NCBI GenBank assembly: GCA_002451175.1
Contig: DKBI01000106.1
Location: 12,268 to 20,611, forward strand
Direction: 5' to 3'
DNA: 8,344 nt
Source of the DNA: Betaproteobacteria bacterium UBA6904
Lineage (GTDB): Bacteria > Pseudomonadota > Gammaproteobacteria > Burkholderiales > SG8-39
Position numbers and translations under genes: made by a program. Shown piece by piece: positions 1 to 6,525 of this stretch (its first letter is position 1; each line of letters begins with the position of its first letter). The notes beneath the pieces were generated by a model. It ran no database searches and was not told the origin of the DNA. It saw nothing but the letters and a program-made list of their open reading frames with translations.

Positions 1-246
1 GATCGCTGGAACCTGGCTTTCCTTGCCGAAACCGAGCGACAGGTCGAAGACCATCTCACCCGTCATCTCGAACAGTTGTCGCCGGAAGATCGCCGCACGC
101 GGGTCATCGTCGAGCAGATGCGGCGCGAAGAGGCGGCGCATCGCGCCATGGCCGAGTCGTTGGGCGCGGCGGCGATGCCGGCCCCGCTGCAGACCGCGAT
201 GCGTGCGATGGCGAAGGTGATGACGACGCTGGCGTACCGCGTCTGA
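1..246 (+). CDS. coq7: Coq7-type 3-demethoxyubiquinol hydroxylase, C-terminal 81 residues (5' end outside window)
   Basis: Coq7 is a diiron monooxygenase that hydroxylates the demethoxy-quinol intermediate near the end of ubiquinone biosynthesis, acting at the inner membrane. Only the C-terminal part is here: the first base starts a codon in frame and the TGA is at 244-246. Visible are the family's third-helix glutamate in AETERQVEDH (fragment residues 9-18, ligand probably E10) and the last-helix ExxH ligand pair in EEAAH (E44 and H47). The end, KVMTTLAYRV, matches the typical bacterial Coq7 C-terminus. The N-terminal ligands lie upstream and cannot be checked. It converges on the cyclase gene with 4 bases between stops and is functionally unrelated to the operon that follows. 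Its use of Coq7 rather than a flavin hydroxylase fits many beta-, gamma- and alphaproteobacteria. Confidence 0.9.
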   Translation, partial: DRWNLAFLAETERQVEDHLTRHLEQLSPEDRRTRVIVEQMRREEAAHRAMAESLGAAAMPAPLQTAMRAMAKVMTTLAYRV

Positions 247-266
247 AGCGCTACACGCTCGCCAGC
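228..266. terminator. Hairpin spanning both convergent stop codons (possible bidirectional terminator)
   Basis: GCTGGCG at 228-234 is the exact reverse complement of CGCCAGC at 260-266. Inside it GCGT at 239-242 pairs with ACGC at 255-258, leaving a 12-base loop. The structure covers the coq7 stop (244-246) and the cyclase stop (251-253). No T-run follows on either strand, so this is not a classical intrinsic terminator. It may block or stabilise 3' ends for both genes, or be chance in GC-rich sequence. Confidence 0.3.
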
Positions 267-1573
267 ACGTAGCTCTGCACCGGTTGCTGGAAGCCCTTGA
301 GGGCCAGCGCTTCGCCGGGCCGAAGGTGCTCGGCAGACGGGCCCGCTGCGGCCAAATCCACCGTTCTCTGGTCTACGAGAACCTCCCCATGCGCGGCCTC
401 GGCGCAGAAACGTGCCGCAAGGTTGACCGCAGGCCCGACCGCCGTGTACTCGAGGCGCGACGCGGCGCCGATGACGCCCACGGTCACGAATCCGCTCGCC
501 ACGCCCACACCGACGCCCAGGCTCAGCTGGGCGTCCGACCAGCGCCGGGACAGCTCGATACCGACCTCGCGGATCCGCCTCGCCAGCTCGAGCGCGCGGC
601 GCGCGTGGTCGGGATACGGGATCGGCGCGCCGACGAGGATCAGCACGCCGTCCCCCGCCTGGTCCTTGATCGTGCCGCCGAATTCCGCGGCGGCGTTGCC
701 CACCGCATCGTAGTACTCGCGCAGAATGCCGATGACGTGCTTGGAGGACGTGGCTTCGGAAAAGGCGGTGAAGCCCCGGAGGTCGCAATAGACAGCCGAC
801 AGTTCAAGGGTTCGCTCGTCGGTGGCGCTCTTCAGGCCGCGCTGGCGCACCATGTCCGCGACCTGCGGCGCAAGGAAACGCGACAGAAACTGCGCCCGGC
901 GTCCCTGCGTCACGTGATATTGCACGGCGCCAACGAGAAAGATCAGCAGGCCGATGGCGGTGCCCAGCGGGGCCTGCTGCGGCGGCAGCACGAGGCCGGA
1001 GGCCATGAACGGCGCGCCGGCGAGAAATGCCAGCATGCGCATTGACTCGGCGCGGTCGGGCCGCCGGTTGAGCAGCAGCAGCCCCGAGAAAATGCCCAAC
1101 GCGAGCGAGATGAGCAGGGGGGCCGCGAAGATCCAGAACCAAGGGTGCGACGCATTGGACGCGCCCGTCACGAATTCCCCGATGAAGTACTGGCGCCGCT
1201 CCACCGGGAACGCGAGGGCGACAAGCCAGTAGAGGATGGACAGTCCCTGCGCGACGCGCACCAGCCGGTCGGGACCAAGCGTGTACAGGCTGCCGGCAGG
1301 TACCGTGCGACGGACCCGCAGCAGCCATTCATACGCGAAGAAGAAGGCCAGCGACTCCGGCAGCGCAAAAAGACCGCCCCAGGCAGGCTGCCCCTGGCGG
1401 CGGATCAAGGGCCCTTCGATCAGTACGGAAACGCCGATCGAGAGCCCGATCGAGACGAGGAACAGGGCGAGCGCGCGGCTCGTCGGCGAATGCCGGTCGG
1501 CGACGATGAACGCAAGCGCCATCCCCAGGGCGATCAAGGTGGTGATGACGTGGGGCGTCGTGTCGAATGGCAC
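251..1573 (-). CDS. Membrane-anchored class III adenylate/guanylate cyclase (440 aa)
   Basis: Predicted to make a cyclic nucleotide (cAMP or cGMP) from the NTP on the cytoplasmic face of the inner membrane. Residues 1-220 are strongly hydrophobic with about six or seven helices (roughly 8-25, 33-52, 65-85, 107-123, 145-168, 178-196, 203-220), followed by a short linker and a class III catalytic domain (about 255-440). Metal-binding aspartates are D264 in CDLRGFT and D308 in AGDG. The transition-state pair is N384 and R388 in VNLAAR, and T377 in EYTAVG sits at the second base-recognition position. The lysine expected four residues before D308 is instead D304 (with K303 beside it), so substrate preference is uncertain. 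The GTG start at 1573 is the first possible one, because an in-frame TAA lies at 1585-1583; no Shine-Dalgarno is visible. It is transcribed divergently from the sugar operon. The membrane domain matches no sensor family I can name. Confidence 0.9.
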   Translation of the reverse strand: MPFDTTPHVITTLIALGMALAFIVADRHSPTSRALALFLVSIGLSIGVSVLIEGPLIRRQGQPAWGGLFALPESLAFFFAYEWLLRVRRTVPAGSLYTLGPDRLVRVAQGLSILYWLVALAFPVERRQYFIGEFVTGASNASHPWFWIFAAPLLISLALGIFSGLLLLNRRPDRAESMRMLAFLAGAPFMASGLVLPPQQAPLGTAIGLLIFLVGAVQYHVTQGRRAQFLSRFLAPQVADMVRQRGLKSATDERTLELSAVYCDLRGFTAFSEATSSKHVIGILREYYDAVGNAAAEFGGTIKDQAGDGVLILVGAPIPYPDHARRALELARRIREVGIELSRRWSDAQLSLGVGVGVASGFVTVGVIGAASRLEYTAVGPAVNLAARFCAEAAHGEVLVDQRTVDLAAAGPSAEHLRPGEALALKGFQQPVQSYVLASV

Positions 1574-1585
1574 GGGCGGATGTTA
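1571..1585 (-). promoter_or_regulatory. Possible -10 element placed for a leaderless cyclase transcript
   Basis: On the minus strand TAACAT (1585-1580) matches four of six bases of the -10 consensus. It is followed by six bases and then the GTG start at 1573, which is where transcription would begin. No convincing -35 hexamer was found 16-18 bases upstream. This placement would explain the missing ribosome binding site, but a short hexamer can occur by chance. Confidence 0.2.
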
Positions 1586-1609
1586 CGCCCCCGCGATCCG
1601 GGACCCGGC

Positions 1610-1638
1610 TTGCACCCCGGCCGTCACGAGACGACAAT
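1610..1638 (+). promoter_or_regulatory. Candidate sigma70-type promoter for the glycosyltransferase operon
   Basis: TTGCAC at 1610-1615 and GACAAT at 1633-1638 are separated by 17 bases and match three of six and four of six consensus bases. Transcription would start near 1645 and leave an untranslated leader of about 50 bases before the ATG at 1698. This is the best pair in the 124-base divergent gap, but it is a weak match. An imperfect palindrome CCGGG-A-CCCGG lies just upstream at 1598-1608 and could be an operator or chance. Confidence 0.25.
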
Positions 1639-1697
1639 TCCGGGTTCGCAGCAGGGGCGCGCGGGAACCGCGGGCGCCCGGAGACTGGGGAAAATCC

Positions 1698-2924
1698 ATG
1701 GCAAGCGAGCGCAAGGACGGCCGCATTCTGATCTACAGCCACGACACGTTCGGGCTGGGGCACCTGCGGCGGTGCCGCACGATCGCCCATTCGCTGGTCG
1801 AGCGCTTCAAGAACCTGTCGGTGCTGATTCTGTCCGGGTCGCCGATCATCGGCAGCTTCGACTTCCGCTCGCGGGTCGATTTCGTGCGCGTCCCGGGCGT
1901 GATCAAGCTGCGCGACGGCGGCTATACGCCGCTCAACCTGCACATCGACATCGAGCAGACGCTGCAGATGCGCGCCTCGATCATCCGCCATACGGCGGAG
2001 ATGTTCGATCCGGATCTGTTCATCGTCGACAAGGAGCCCCTCGGGCTGCGCGGCGAGGTGCTGGGCACGCTGGAAATGCTGAAGCAGCGCGGCACGCGCC
2101 TGGTGCTGGGATTGCGCGACGTGATGGACGAGCCGCGGCTGCTCGTGCCCGAGTGGGAGCGCAAGAACGTGTTGCCGGCGCTGCGCGACATCTACGACGA
2201 GATCTGGGTGTACGGACTGCCGCAGATCTGCAATCCGCTGGAGGGCATCTCGCTGCCTCTCGGCGTGCGACAGAAGATCATCTACACCGGCTATCTGCAC
2301 CGCGAGGTGCCGACGCGCGGGGCGCCACCCCGGCTTCCGGAGATCACGCGCAAGCCGTATCTGCTGGTCACGACCGGCGGCGGCGGCGACGGCGAGAGCC
2401 TGATCGAGTGGGTGCTGCGGGCGTACGAGCACGATCCGCTGCTCCCGTACCCGGCGCTGTTCGTCCTCGGGCCGTTCATGCAGCCCGAGCGGCAGGCCGA
2501 GTTCATGGAGCGGGCCGCGCGCCTGAAGCGCGTCGACATGATCACGTTCCACAGCCACCTCGAAACCCTGGTCTCCGGCGCGGCGGCGGTCGTGGGCATG
2601 GGCGGCTACAACACGTTCTGCGAGGTGCTGTCGCTGAACAAACGGGCGTTGATCGTGCCGCGCACGGCCCCGCGTCTCGAGCAGTACATCCGCACCTCGC
2701 GCGCGGCGGCGCTGGGCCTGGTGAGCATGCTCGCGGACGACGGGCGCTACGACGGCGCCACGATGGCCGCTGCCCTGCGCCAGTTGCCGCGTCAGGGCCG
2801 TCCGTCGGACGTCGTGGTTCCCGGCCTGCTCGAAGGGCTGACGAACGTCTCTCGCCTCGTCGCGCCGTGGGTGGAAAGGGCGCAGGACGCCGCGTTGCCG
2901 CGCACGCAGGCACATTCCGCCTGA
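1698..2924 (+). CDS. MurG-like (COG4671-type) glycosyltransferase (408 aa)
   Basis: Predicted cytoplasmic or membrane-peripheral GT-B glycosyltransferase of the MurG-like predicted-glycosyltransferase group; donor sugar and acceptor are unknown. The N-terminal acceptor-side motif HDTFGLGHLRRC (15-26) corresponds to the glycine-rich GxGH loop of MurG. The C-terminal nucleotide-binding half has TTGGGGDG (225-232), GMGGYNT (300-306) and RLEQ (326-329), the last equivalent to MurG's EQ pair that contacts the nucleotide sugar. There is no signal peptide or membrane helix. The reading frame is open far upstream, but ATG 1698 is preferred: it puts nine residues before the first beta strand, has GGGGA at 1687-1691 six bases upstream, and avoids overlap with the divergent cyclase. 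It is the first gene of the operon, 4 bases from the next. It is a distant paralogue of the product of 5350-6525, sharing GxGHLxR, an RDV segment, YTGY and GYNT. Confidence 0.85.
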   Translation: MASERKDGRILIYSHDTFGLGHLRRCRTIAHSLVERFKNLSVLILSGSPIIGSFDFRSRVDFVRVPGVIKLRDGGYTPLNLHIDIEQTLQMRASIIRHTAEMFDPDLFIVDKEPLGLRGEVLGTLEMLKQRGTRLVLGLRDVMDEPRLLVPEWERKNVLPALRDIYDEIWVYGLPQICNPLEGISLPLGVRQKIIYTGYLHREVPTRGAPPRLPEITRKPYLLVTTGGGGDGESLIEWVLRAYEHDPLLPYPALFVLGPFMQPERQAEFMERAARLKRVDMITFHSHLETLVSGAAAVVGMGGYNTFCEVLSLNKRALIVPRTAPRLEQYIRTSRAAALGLVSMLADDGRYDGATMAAALRQLPRQGRPSDVVVPGLLEGLTNVSRLVAPWVERAQDAALPRTQAHSA

Positions 2925-2928
2925 TGCG

Positions 2929-4194
2929 ATGATCGCGGCGCAGCCGGGCCGCGTGGCCGTCGTCCTGAAGGGATACCCGCGGCTGTCGGAGACGTTCATC
3001 GCGCAGGAAATCGCTGCGCTGGAGCGGCGCGGCTTGAATGCGCTCATCGTCTCGCTGCGTTTCCCGACCGACGATCGGGCGCACCCGGTGCACCGGGAGA
3101 TTCGCGCGCCGGTCCTCTATCTGCCGGAGTACCTGTACCAGGAGCCGCTGCGCGTGTTGCGCGCCTGGTGGCGCGTGCGCAAGTGGCCGGTTTATCGGAA
3201 GGTTCGGGCGCTATGGCTGCGCGATCTGCGCCGTGACCCGACACCCAACAGGGGCCGCCGCTTCGGCCAGGCGCTGGTGCTTGCAAGCGAGCTGCCCGCC
3301 GACGTGGCGCGGTTGCACGTGCACTTTCTGCACACGCCGGCCTCGGTCACACGGTACGCCGCGATGCTTCGCGGCCTGCCCTGGAGCGGATCGGCGCATG
3401 CCAAGGACATCTGGACGACGCCGGAGTGGGAGAAACGCGAGAAGCTGCAGGACTGCGAGTGGCTCGTGACCTGCACGGCGGCCAATTACGCGCACCTGGC
3501 GGCGCTTGCCCCTCAGGGGCGTGTCGAGCTCGTCTACCACGGCCTCGATCTCGCGCGCTTCGCGCCCCCCCCACAGGGTCGCGGCGCGCGCGACGGTTCG
3601 GCGGCGAGCGACCCCATCACGATCATTTCGGTCGGGCGGCTGGTCGAGAAGAAGGGCGTCGACGTGCTGCTGCAGGCTCTGGCGCTGCTGCCGCGCGCGC
3701 TGCATTGGCGATTCGTGCACGTGGGTGGCGGCCCACTGCGCCGGCCGCTCGAGACGCTGGCGCGCAAGCTGGGCGTTGCCGATCGGGTGCAATGGCGCGG
3801 CGCGCTGGCGCAGGAAGCGCTGCTGCAGGAGTACCGCGCTGCGGACATCTTCGCGATCGCCAGCCGCATCGCCAGGGATGGCGATCGCGATGGGCTGCCC
3901 AACGTGCTGATGGAGGCGCAGAGCCAGGATCTGCCCTGCGTCGCCACGCGCGTCTCCGGGATTCCCGAGCTGGTCGAGGATGGCGTCACGGGCTTGCTCG
4001 TGCCTGCCGAAGCCCCGGAGGCGCTCGCACGCGCGCTCGAGGCGCTGGTCATGGATCCCGCAAAGCGCGCGCAGCTCGGCCTTGCCGGCCGGCTGCGCGT
4101 CGCGAGCCGGTTCGCGCTCGAGGGCAACGTCGAGCGCCTGGCGCGGCGACTCGGTCTCCACGGCGGCGCCGCCGCGACCCGTCCCGCCTGCTGA
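2929..4194 (+). CDS. GT4 family glycosyltransferase, colanic-acid WcaL-like type (421 aa)
   Basis: Predicted retaining glycosyltransferase with two Rossmann domains (GT-B fold) acting on the cytoplasmic side; substrates unknown. The N-terminal GYPRLSETFIAQEI (15-28) is typical of the exopolysaccharide GT4 branch that includes WcaL/AmsK-like enzymes, as are HVHFLHTPASV (130-140) and SAHAKDIW (155-162). The C-terminal domain has VYHGLD (202-207), SVGRLVEKKG (234-243), VGGGPL (265-270) and the donor-binding segment DGLPNVLMEA (321-330), in which the first glutamate of the EX7E motif is D321 and the second is E329. Length is normal for the family. Start ATG 2929 is 4 bases after the previous stop; no good Shine-Dalgarno is seen, so translation is probably coupled to the upstream gene. 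An unbroken run of eight C (3565-3572) codes for a Pro linker between the two domains. Confidence 0.88.
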   Translation: MIAAQPGRVAVVLKGYPRLSETFIAQEIAALERRGLNALIVSLRFPTDDRAHPVHREIRAPVLYLPEYLYQEPLRVLRAWWRVRKWPVYRKVRALWLRDLRRDPTPNRGRRFGQALVLASELPADVARLHVHFLHTPASVTRYAAMLRGLPWSGSAHAKDIWTTPEWEKREKLQDCEWLVTCTAANYAHLAALAPQGRVELVYHGLDLARFAPPPQGRGARDGSAASDPITIISVGRLVEKKGVDVLLQALALLPRALHWRFVHVGGGPLRRPLETLARKLGVADRVQWRGALAQEALLQEYRAADIFAIASRIARDGDRDGLPNVLMEAQSQDLPCVATRVSGIPELVEDGVTGLLVPAEAPEALARALEALVMDPAKRAQLGLAGRLRVASRFALEGNVERLARRLGLHGGAAATRPAC

Positions 4195-4198
4195 CCGC

Positions 4199-5353
4199 AT
4201 GCGCATCGTTTTCTACGCGCCGCTCAAGTCGCCCGAGCATGGCACGCCGTCCGGCGATCGCCGCGTCGCGAGGCTTCTCATGCACGCGCTGCGTCTCGCG
4301 GGCCACGAGGTCGAGCTCGCCTCGGAATTTCGCAGCATCGACCCCTCGGGTGATCCGCAAACGCAAGTCCGGCTGCGTAGCGAAGGTACGGAGATCGCCC
4401 GGCAGCTGGCTGATCGCTGGCAACGCGGACCGCTTGGCGCGCGGCCGGAGCTCTGGTTCACGTATCACGTCTACTACAAGGCCCCCGACTGGCTGGGTCC
4501 GCGGGTGACCGAGGCGCTCGGCATTCCGTACGTCATGGCTGAAGCCTCGTTTGCGCCCAAGCGTGCCTCCGGCCCTTGGGCATCGAGCCATGCTGCGGTT
4601 CAGGCGGCGATTCAGCGCGCCGATCTCGTGCTTGGCGCCACACGCCACGACCTCGAGTGCCTGTCCAGCCTTGTTGCGCCGGATCGCCTCCGCTACCTGC
4701 CGCCGTTCCTGGATCCGACGCCGCTGCAGGAGGCGCTGCACCAGCGGGCGATCCATCGCGCGCAGTTGGCGAGGACGCACGGCCTGGCCGCGGATCGCCC
4801 CTGGATGGTCGTCGTGGCGATGATGCGCGCCGGCGACAAGCTGTCCTCGTATCGGGAGCTTGCGCAGGCGCTTGGGCTGCTGGGCGATCTGCGCTGGCAG
4901 CTCCTTGTCGTCGGCGACGGTCCCGCGCGCGGCGAAGTAGTCGCGGCGCTGGAGCCGGTCGCCTCGGGACGGGTCAGGTTTCTCGGGGAGTTGAGCGCGG
5001 TCGAGGTGGCGGGAGTGTGCGCGGCCGGTGATCTGTTCGTCTGGCCGGCCGTCAACGAGGCCTATGGCATGGCCATGCTGGAAGCCCAAGCCGCCGGCCT
5101 GCCGGTGGTTTCCTGCGCGTTGCGCGGAGTCCCCGACGTCGTCTCGGACGGCAGGACCGGATCGCTCGTCATTCCGGGGAATCCGAGCGCGCTGGCGTCG
5201 CGCACCAGAGAACTGCTTCTCGACGAGGCGCGCCGCGCACAAATGGGCCGCGAGGCCGCGGCGTGGGTGAGGCAGGAGCGAGGCCTCGATGCCGCCGCGG
5301 CGACCCTCCGCAGCGCGTTGGCACAGGTCACGTCGAGGGAGCGCAAGGGTTGA
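4199..5353 (+). CDS. GT4 family glycosyltransferase (384 aa)
   Basis: Second predicted retaining GT-B glycosyltransferase of the operon; donor and acceptor are not identifiable from sequence. The N-terminus begins directly with a beta strand, MRIVFYAP, followed by a GTPSGDRRVARLL loop (15-27) typical of the acceptor domain. The C-terminal domain has MMRAGDK (208-214) in place of the usual GRLxxxKG donor-phosphate segment, VVGDGP (237-242), and a full EX7E motif with E287 and E295 in NEAYGMAMLEAQ. GVPDVVSDGRTG (310-321) is the usual strand-loop after it. It has no membrane segment. Start ATG 4199 is 4 bases after the preceding stop, and the reading frame is open further upstream inside the previous gene, but only this start fits the fold. 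Its end overlaps the next gene by TTGA. It differs clearly in sequence from the preceding GT4, so the two probably add different linkages. Confidence 0.87.
   Translation: MRIVFYAPLKSPEHGTPSGDRRVARLLMHALRLAGHEVELASEFRSIDPSGDPQTQVRLRSEGTEIARQLADRWQRGPLGARPELWFTYHVYYKAPDWLGPRVTEALGIPYVMAEASFAPKRASGPWASSHAAVQAAIQRADLVLGATRHDLECLSSLVAPDRLRYLPPFLDPTPLQEALHQRAIHRAQLARTHGLAADRPWMVVVAMMRAGDKLSSYRELAQALGLLGDLRWQLLVVGDGPARGEVVAALEPVASGRVRFLGELSAVEVAGVCAAGDLFVWPAVNEAYGMAMLEAQAAGLPVVSCALRGVPDVVSDGRTGSLVIPGNPSALASRTRELLLDEARRAQMGREAAAWVRQERGLDAAAATLRSALAQVTSRERKG
5335..5352 (+). promoter_or_regulatory. Shine-Dalgarno supporting a TTG start
   Basis: GAGGGAG at 5335-5341 lies eight bases before TTG 5350-5352. 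It supports TTG as the start of the second MurG-like gene, overlapping the upstream TGA (5351-5353) by four bases. No closer in-frame ATG or GTG would leave the N-terminal strand RVLVYA intact. Confidence 0.6.
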
Positions 5354-6525
5354 GCCGCAAACGGGTTCTCGTCTATGCCCAGCATCTGCTGGGCATCGGC
5401 CATCTGAAGCGCGCCACGACCTTGGCGCGCGCCATGGCCGAGGCATCGCTCGAGGTGACGCTGCTGAACGGCGGCTTCGACGTGCCTGGTCTTTCCAGGG
5501 AAGGCCTGCACTGGATCCAGCTGCCGCCGGTGGGTGCGCTCGACGAGGGATTCCAAGTGCTTGTCGACGAGGCGGGGCGTCCGGTCGACGACGCGTGGCG
5601 CGCGCAGCGCCGGGAGGCCCTCCTTCAGGCATGGCGAACGGTTGAGCCGCAGGTCGTCGTCGTGGAATTGTTTCCGTTCGGAAGGCGGCAGATGCGCTTC
5701 GAGCTGCTGCCGTGGCTCGACGCAGCAGTTTCCACGGCGCGCCGTCCGGTCATCGTCTCGTCGGTCCGCGACGTCCTCGGCGGCGGGCAGCGGGATCGGT
5801 CGCGGCAGGACGAGATGCTTGCGCTGTTCGAGCGCTACTTCGATCACCTGCTCGTGCACGGCGATCCCGACCTGTTGCGCCTGGACCGAACCTTCTGCCA
5901 CGCGCAAGCGCTCGGATCGCGGTTGCATTACACAGGGTACGTCGTAGATCGAGTCCCCGCGCGGACGGCGAATGCGCAGGCCGGGCGGGATGAGGTCGTC
6001 GTGTCTGCCGGCGGGGGCGCAGTCGGGATGCGGCTCCTGGAAACCGCGATTCGTTGCCGCGCGCGCACCGTGCTGGCCGAACGGACTTGGCGGATCCTCG
6101 CCGGCGTCAACGTCGCGCCGGCGGCGTGGCAGCAGCTGAATGCCCTGGCGGCCGAGATCGGCGGCGGGCGGGTCGTCGTCGAACGCTCACGCGACGATTT
6201 CCCGGTGCTCCTGAGGAATGCTGCGCTGTCGATCAGCCAGGCCGGCTACAACACGCTGATGGAAATCCTGGATGTCGGCGCGCGCGCGCTGATCGTGCCT
6301 TTCGCGGGCGGCAGGGAGACCGAGCAGACCCTGCGCGCGCAGGTCCTGGCGGAGCGCGGGCGTGTGGACTGGATGGAGGAAGCGGCGCTTTCGCCGGAGA
6401 CGCTGGCCGCGGCGGTCGACCGCGCTGCGTCCCGCCCCCGCGCATCCCCCGGCGGCGTGAATCTCGAGGGCGCGCGGACGAGCGCGCGCCTGATTGCCGA
6501 CTGGGGGGCGGCGATCCCGTGGTAA
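5350..6525 (+). CDS. MurG-like (COG4671-type) glycosyltransferase, second copy (391 aa, TTG start)
   Basis: Predicted cytoplasmic GT-B transferase, paralogous to the product of 1698-2924; substrates unknown. The N-terminal loop is QHLLGIGHLKRA (11-22). The C-terminal nucleotide-binding half shows SAGGGAVG (219-226), SQAGYNT (296-302) and GRETEQTLRAQ (321-331), whose EQ matches the sugar-nucleotide contact of MurG. Shared with the first copy are an SVRDVL segment (138-143) and YTGYVVDRVP (194-203), but overall identity looks low, so the duplication is old and the two likely have different specificities. There is no signal peptide or membrane helix. The TTG start at 5350 forms a TTGA overlap with the previous stop and has a good Shine-Dalgarno. 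The 3' end overlaps the deacetylase start by seven bases. Confidence 0.85.
   Translation: MSRKRVLVYAQHLLGIGHLKRATTLARAMAEASLEVTLLNGGFDVPGLSREGLHWIQLPPVGALDEGFQVLVDEAGRPVDDAWRAQRREALLQAWRTVEPQVVVVELFPFGRRQMRFELLPWLDAAVSTARRPVIVSSVRDVLGGGQRDRSRQDEMLALFERYFDHLLVHGDPDLLRLDRTFCHAQALGSRLHYTGYVVDRVPARTANAQAGRDEVVVSAGGGAVGMRLLETAIRCRARTVLAERTWRILAGVNVAPAAWQQLNALAAEIGGGRVVVERSRDDFPVLLRNAALSISQAGYNTLMEILDVGARALIVPFAGGRETEQTLRAQVLAERGRVDWMEEAALSPETLAAAVDRAASRPRASPGGVNLEGARTSARLIADWGAAIPW

Noticed and set aside
63..788. Minus-strand open frame of 241 codons across coq7 and the cyclase 3' half
   Set aside because: It overlaps two well-supported genes in other frames and its product is Arg/Gly-rich without motifs.
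1671..1680. Perfect 10-base palindrome CGGGCGCCCG just before the operon start
   Set aside because: Short GC-only palindromes are expected by chance here; there is no second copy or known operator match to support regulation.
1236..1697. Upstream extension of the first glycosyltransferase reading frame
   Set aside because: The frame is open but would run antisense through the cyclase gene. The extra residues look random and the fold begins right after ATG 1698.
1145..2932. Plus-strand open frame of 595 codons in another frame of the first glycosyltransferase
   Set aside because: It has Arg/Gly/Ala-rich low-complexity content, runs through the divergent intergenic gap and the antisense of the cyclase, and shows no motif.
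1329..3047. Minus-strand open frame of 572 codons
   Set aside because: It lies antisense to a glycosyltransferase with clear motifs. Its product is rich in Arg, Ala, His and Gln with no recognisable domain, the usual shadow frame in GC-rich coding DNA.
2917..4201. Similar gene junctions (CCGCCTG, then a stop, then ATG 4 bases later) at 2929 and 4199
   Set aside because: The shared bases are few and GC-rich and could arise by chance; no longer repeat surrounds them that would show duplication of the junction.
4049..5632. Minus-strand open frame of 527 codons
   Set aside because: It is antisense to two real glycosyltransferase genes and their overlap, with shadow composition and no family features.
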